DNA from: Deltaproteobacteria bacterium
GTDB lineage: Bacteria > Desulfobacterota > Desulfarculia > Adiutricales > Adiutricaceae
Direction: 5' to 3'
DNA length: 38,750 nucleotides
Assembly (NCBI GenBank): GCA_031269485.1
Contig: JAISZC010000097.1
Location: forward strand, 1 to 38,750
Below the pieces are notes generated by a model. It had not been told where the DNA came from. It made no database searches and saw nothing but the letters and a program-made list of their open reading frames with translations. The number at the start of each line of letters is the position of its first letter. The first letter of the stretch is position 1. A program made the position numbers and the translations under genes. Below, piece after piece: positions 35,268 to 38,750 of this stretch.

Positions 35268-37777
35268 CGGGCCTCGACGACGGTCGTCGTCCGGGCGGCT
35301 TCGCGCCCCTGGCTGAGGCCCACGGCGGTCAGCGAGCGGCGGCCGGGCCGGTAGTCCGCCAAAAATTCGGCCCGGCGCAGGCCGCTGACCTGGCGGCGGG
35401 CGACTTCCCGACCGTCGCAGTACAAGACGATTTCGTCGAGTTCGGGGACGCTTTGCACCACGGCCCGAATCTTTTGGTGCTCGGGCGGCAGATCCGGATC
35501 CCAGGCCATGACTTCGCCGTTGACGGGCGTCAGAAAGCCGAAGGTCCGCGGCAGGCCGATGACGTCCACGCGCCGGCCAGGTTGTTGGGCCAGGGGGGCT
35601 AGGCCCTGGCGGCCCAGCTCGTCGTGGCGGCACTGGGCGGCGGGAACGGAGCCTTTGATGAAAAGCTCGAGGCGGAAGTTGGGGCACTGGGGCCCGGCCG
35701 GCAGGCCGGAGACCGGGCAGATCCGCGCGGTCTCCACGTCCTGGGGCCGCTCGGGCGGCCGCGGCGGACGCCGCTCGGCCATCAGATCGGCGACGGCCCG
35801 CCAAAGATGGCCGGCCCCGGTCAGGCCGGAAATCTGCTCCATGGGCTTGGCCTCGAAATTGCCGGCCCAGACCCCGACGACGAAGCCGTCCGTGTAGCCC
35901 AGACACCAGTTGTCGCGGAAGTTTTTGCTGGTGCCGGTCTTGACCGAAGAGCGGTAAGGCGTCGCCAGAGGGCCTTGGGCGCCGAAGCCCGTGGTTCGGG
36001 CCAGATCGTCGGACAAGATGTCGGAGATGATGTAGGCCGCTTCGGGGCTGAGGACTTGACCGCCTTGAAAAGCCTCGCCGTAGCTCGCCCCGCCGGCCTC
36101 CGCCGGACCGCGGGCCGTCCGGAAAGAGCCCGGCTCGGCGGGCCCGTCTGCAAGCTCGGCGGGACGCAAAAAGATCTTGGGCGGCCGCAGGCGTCCGCCG
36201 TCGGCCAAGGCCGCGTAGGCCGTGGTCAGAGACAGCAGGCTCACCTCGCCCCCGCCCAAGGCCAAGCCCAGTCCGTACCAGTCGGCCTCCCGCTCCAGCG
36301 AGCTCAAGCCCAGCCGGCGCAGCTGCTCCAAGACCCGCTCGACGCTCAAGGCCGCCGTCAGGTTGACGGCCGGCAGGTTCAGCGAGCTGGCCAAGGCCGT
36401 GCGGACCGGCACGGGCCCGTGGCTGGCCCCGGAATAATTGCGGGGGCTGAAGACGCCGCCGGGAATGGCGTAGTCGGCGGCCTCGTCGTTGACCAGCGTG
36501 GCCGCGGTGACGAGGCCTTCGTCCAAGGCCAGCCCGTAGATGAAGGGCTTGAGGGCCGAGCCGGGCTGCCGGAGGGTCGTCGCCCCGTCGTTTTGTCCGT
36601 CGTCGACATCGAAGAAGTCGGCCGAGCCGACCCAGGCCAGCACCTCCCGTTCCGGCAGGCTGAGGACCACCACGGCCGTCTGGCTGAGGCCGTGTCCGCG
36701 GAAGCGCCGGACGGTGGAGGCGGCCAGGGCCTCGACGGCCTGCTGGAGCTCGAGGTCCAGCGTGGCGGCGATCCTCTTGGGCGGCCGCGGTCCCAGCCGG
36801 CTTTTGAGATGGTTGACGAAGTGCGGGGCCAGCCAAGCCTTTTGCGGGGCCTGCAGGACCAGGGGCTCGGCCAGGGCCCGCTCGGCGGTCGCGGCCGTCA
36901 GGCGGCCCTGCGCGAGCATGCGCCGCAGGACGGACTGGCGGCGGGCCAGTGCCCGGTCCGGACGGCGGTAGGGGTTGTAGGTCGACGGGGCGGCCGGCAG
37001 GCCCGCCAGCAGGGCCGCCTCGGCCGGCGAGAGGCTTTTGGCGCTCTTGCCCAAATAGGCCTCGGCGGCGGCCTGAAAGCCCACGTTGAGATCGCCCGTC
37101 GGGGCCGAGTTGAGGTAGGCGGCCAAGATGTCGTCTTTGCTGTGATGGCGCTCCAAAAGGAGGGCCAGCCACATCTCGCGGAGCTTGCGTCGAAAGGTCC
37201 GCGGGCCGGGGGTCAGCCCCAGCGTCAGGCGGGCCGTCTGCATGGTGATGGTCGAGCCGCCGCTTATGATGCGGCGGCCGCGAACGTTCATGATCAAGGC
37301 TCTGACGATGGCCGCGGGATCGACGCCGGGATGGAGGCGGAAACGCTTGTCCTCGGCGGCCAGCACCGCCTCGACGAGGTAGGGGCTGAACTCCTCGAGG
37401 CGCAAGTATTCCTTGCGGCTCATGGGCGGCGGGAGGATCTCCTTGAGCAGCCGGCCTTCCCGGTCGGCGACCAAGACGTTCCAATCCCAGATCGCCTCGC
37501 GCTCGAAGGGATCCGGAAAAAGGCCCAGAGCCAGCCAGCCCAGGGCCGCAAAAATCGTCAGGGCCGCCAGAGCCAAGGCCGCGCGGCGCCGCAGGCGCTT
37601 CGTCGGGCGCGGCTGGGGACAAGGCGCGGCGTCTTCGAGTCGGGCGGCCGGGCCGCGGCGGGACGGTCCGCCGGAAAGGCCGCAAGCTCCGGCAGACCGC
37701 CTAGACTCCGGCGGCGGCTCGGAAGGCCGGCTCGCCGGGTCCGTCCGTCCCTGGCGATTCGGCGGGGGCAAGCTCAC
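35264..37777 (-). CDS. pbpC: Penicillin-binding protein 1C (bifunctional)
   Basis: GT51 'EAVLAAEDKRFRLHPGVDPAAIVRAL', 'ISGGSTITMQTARL'; transpeptidase 'QPGSALKPFIYGLAL', 'SLNLPAVNL', 'VKTGTSKNFRDNWCLGYT'; PBP1C-type C-terminal region. GTG at 37777 overlaps the fabD stop. Confidence 0.93.
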   Translation of the reverse strand: MSLPPPNRQGRTDPASRPSEPPPESRRSAGACGLSGGPSRRGPAARLEDAAPCPQPRPTKRLRRRAALALAALTIFAALGWLALGLFPDPFEREAIWDWNVLVADREGRLLKEILPPPMSRKEYLRLEEFSPYLVEAVLAAEDKRFRLHPGVDPAAIVRALIMNVRGRRIISGGSTITMQTARLTLGLTPGPRTFRRKLREMWLALLLERHHSKDDILAAYLNSAPTGDLNVGFQAAAEAYLGKSAKSLSPAEAALLAGLPAAPSTYNPYRRPDRALARRQSVLRRMLAQGRLTAATAERALAEPLVLQAPQKAWLAPHFVNHLKSRLGPRPPKRIAATLDLELQQAVEALAASTVRRFRGHGLSQTAVVVLSLPEREVLAWVGSADFFDVDDGQNDGATTLRQPGSALKPFIYGLALDEGLVTAATLVNDEAADYAIPGGVFSPRNYSGASHGPVPVRTALASSLNLPAVNLTAALSVERVLEQLRRLGLSSLEREADWYGLGLALGGGEVSLLSLTTAYAALADGGRLRPPKIFLRPAELADGPAEPGSFRTARGPAEAGGASYGEAFQGGQVLSPEAAYIISDILSDDLARTTGFGAQGPLATPYRSSVKTGTSKNFRDNWCLGYTDGFVVGVWAGNFEAKPMEQISGLTGAGHLWRAVADLMAERRPPRPPERPQDVETARICPVSGLPAGPQCPNFRLELFIKGSVPAAQCRHDELGRQGLAPLAQQPGRRVDVIGLPRTFGFLTPVNGEVMAWDPDLPPEHQKIRAVVQSVPELDEIVLYCDGREVARRQVSGLRRAEFLADYRPGRRSLTAVGLSQGREAARTTTVVEAR

Positions 37778-38688
37778 GCCGCCGGCCAGTTGGCCGCCGA
37801 GCGGACGACCGCCGAGGAGCCCTGGGGCAGGCTTTTTTTGACCAGGGGGGCCAGATAGGCCTTGGGCCAGCATTCCAAAAATTCGTCGACCCCGGCCTCG
37901 ACCAGGCCGCTCACCGTCTCCGTCCAACGCACCGGGCTCGTCATCTGGCGCTTGAGGTGCTCTTTGATCTCGGCCGGTTCGGCGACTGGCCGGCCCAAAG
38001 CGTTGGGGACGACGGGAAAAAGCGGCCGCCTAAATTCGACTTCGTCGAGCAGCGACGCGAAGGCCTCCGCGGCCTGGGCCATCAAGGGGCTGTGAAAGGC
38101 GCCGGAGACCGGCAGCGGCACGGCTTTTCCGCCCTTGAGCGCGGCGAAGCGCGCGGCCGCGGCCACCGCCCTGGCCTCGCCCGAGACGACGGTCTGCAGC
38201 GGGGCGTTGTAATTGGCGGCCGTCACTTGGCCCTCATGGCGGGCCAGCTCGCAGATGGCCTCCACCGCGCGGGCGTCGAGGCCCAAAATGGCGCTCATGG
38301 CCCCCGGCGCGGCCTCGGCGGCCCGCTGCATGAGCTCGGAACGCTTGGCCACCAGCTTCAGAACCTCCAAGTCGGTCAGCGCGCCCGCCAGAGCCAGAGC
38401 CCCGAACTCGCCAAGGGAATGTCCGGCGGCGAACGACGGGCGGGCGCCGGCCTTGACGAGGCGCTTGGCGGCGGCCAGGCCCACCGTCAGCGCGGCCGGC
38501 TGGAGGTTGCGGGTCTCGGAGAGCTCCTCCAACGGACCCTGGAAGCTCAGCCGGCTGACGGGCCGGCCGGTGAGCGAGTCGGCCAGCGCGAAGAGGGCGG
38601 CGACGTCGGGATCGGCCGCGGCCCAGTCGGCGCCTTGCCCCGCGTATTGGCCGCCCTGGCCTGGAAAGATGAAGGCTTGCACGGTCAT
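37774..38688 (-). CDS. fabD: Malonyl-CoA:ACP transacylase
   Basis: 'FIFPGQGGQYAGQG', 'AAGHSLGEFGALALAGAL', 'VSGAFHSPLM'. ATG at 38688 with AGGTGG upstream. Confidence 0.95.
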   Translation of the reverse strand: MTVQAFIFPGQGGQYAGQGADWAAADPDVAALFALADSLTGRPVSRLSFQGPLEELSETRNLQPAALTVGLAAAKRLVKAGARPSFAAGHSLGEFGALALAGALTDLEVLKLVAKRSELMQRAAEAAPGAMSAILGLDARAVEAICELARHEGQVTAANYNAPLQTVVSGEARAVAAAARFAALKGGKAVPLPVSGAFHSPLMAQAAEAFASLLDEVEFRRPLFPVVPNALGRPVAEPAEIKEHLKRQMTSPVRWTETVSGLVEAGVDEFLECWPKAYLAPLVKKSLPQGSSAVVRSAANWPAA

Positions 38689-38750
38689 GAGAGCCACCTT
38701 TCAAAAAGGCCGCGAGCGGCGAAAGCAGACAAGAGCGGCGAAAAAAGGCG

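Noticed and set aside
35268-37685. N-terminal half of the 1602-aa ORF joined to RecG
   Set aside because: Out-of-frame reading of pbpC, Arg/Pro/Gly-rich; RecG itself starts at 35267.
35624-37858. 744-aa plus-strand ORF
   Set aside because: Antisense to pbpC; compositional artefact.
1-38750. CRISPR arrays, rRNA or tRNA genes
   Set aside because: No regularly spaced direct repeats of CRISPR length were seen, and no convincing tRNA/rRNA sequence was recognised by eye; a tRNAscan/Infernal run would be decisive.

Overview
GC-rich bacterial chromosomal segment. The gene content suggests a deltaproteobacterium-like host, but this is inference and no taxonomic marker was tested. Confident housekeeping genes: lspA, queH, hom, rng (RNase G/E), a fused CoA-dehydratase activase, leuD, thiE/thiM/thiD, and an overlapping fabD-pbpC-recG operon. 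Regulatory genes include an HDOD protein, a REC-histidine kinase, and an NrtR-like Nudix/wHTH protein with a degenerate Nudix box. The left edge carries a 5'-truncated HerA-like ATPase ORF overlapping a class II Fic gene by ATGA. The strongest candidate for an under-described system is the co-directional cassette at about 24.7-31.6 kb. It contains the NrtR-like regulator, a coiled-coil protein, a large inner-membrane protein with putative roadblock/longin-like, BON-like and OmpA domains, a strikingly AT-rich Rab/Ras-like small GTPase, and a diguanylate cyclase with an uncharacterised N-terminal sensor. Other structure includes a decayed group II intron-like 5' RNA domain (about 23.59-23.83 kb), several perfect hairpins, in-frame tandem repeats, AT-rich islands, and a dispersed 35-bp repeat. 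Many of the supplied long ORFs are antisense artefacts of high GC. All homology statements come from motif reading and memory; no searches were run.
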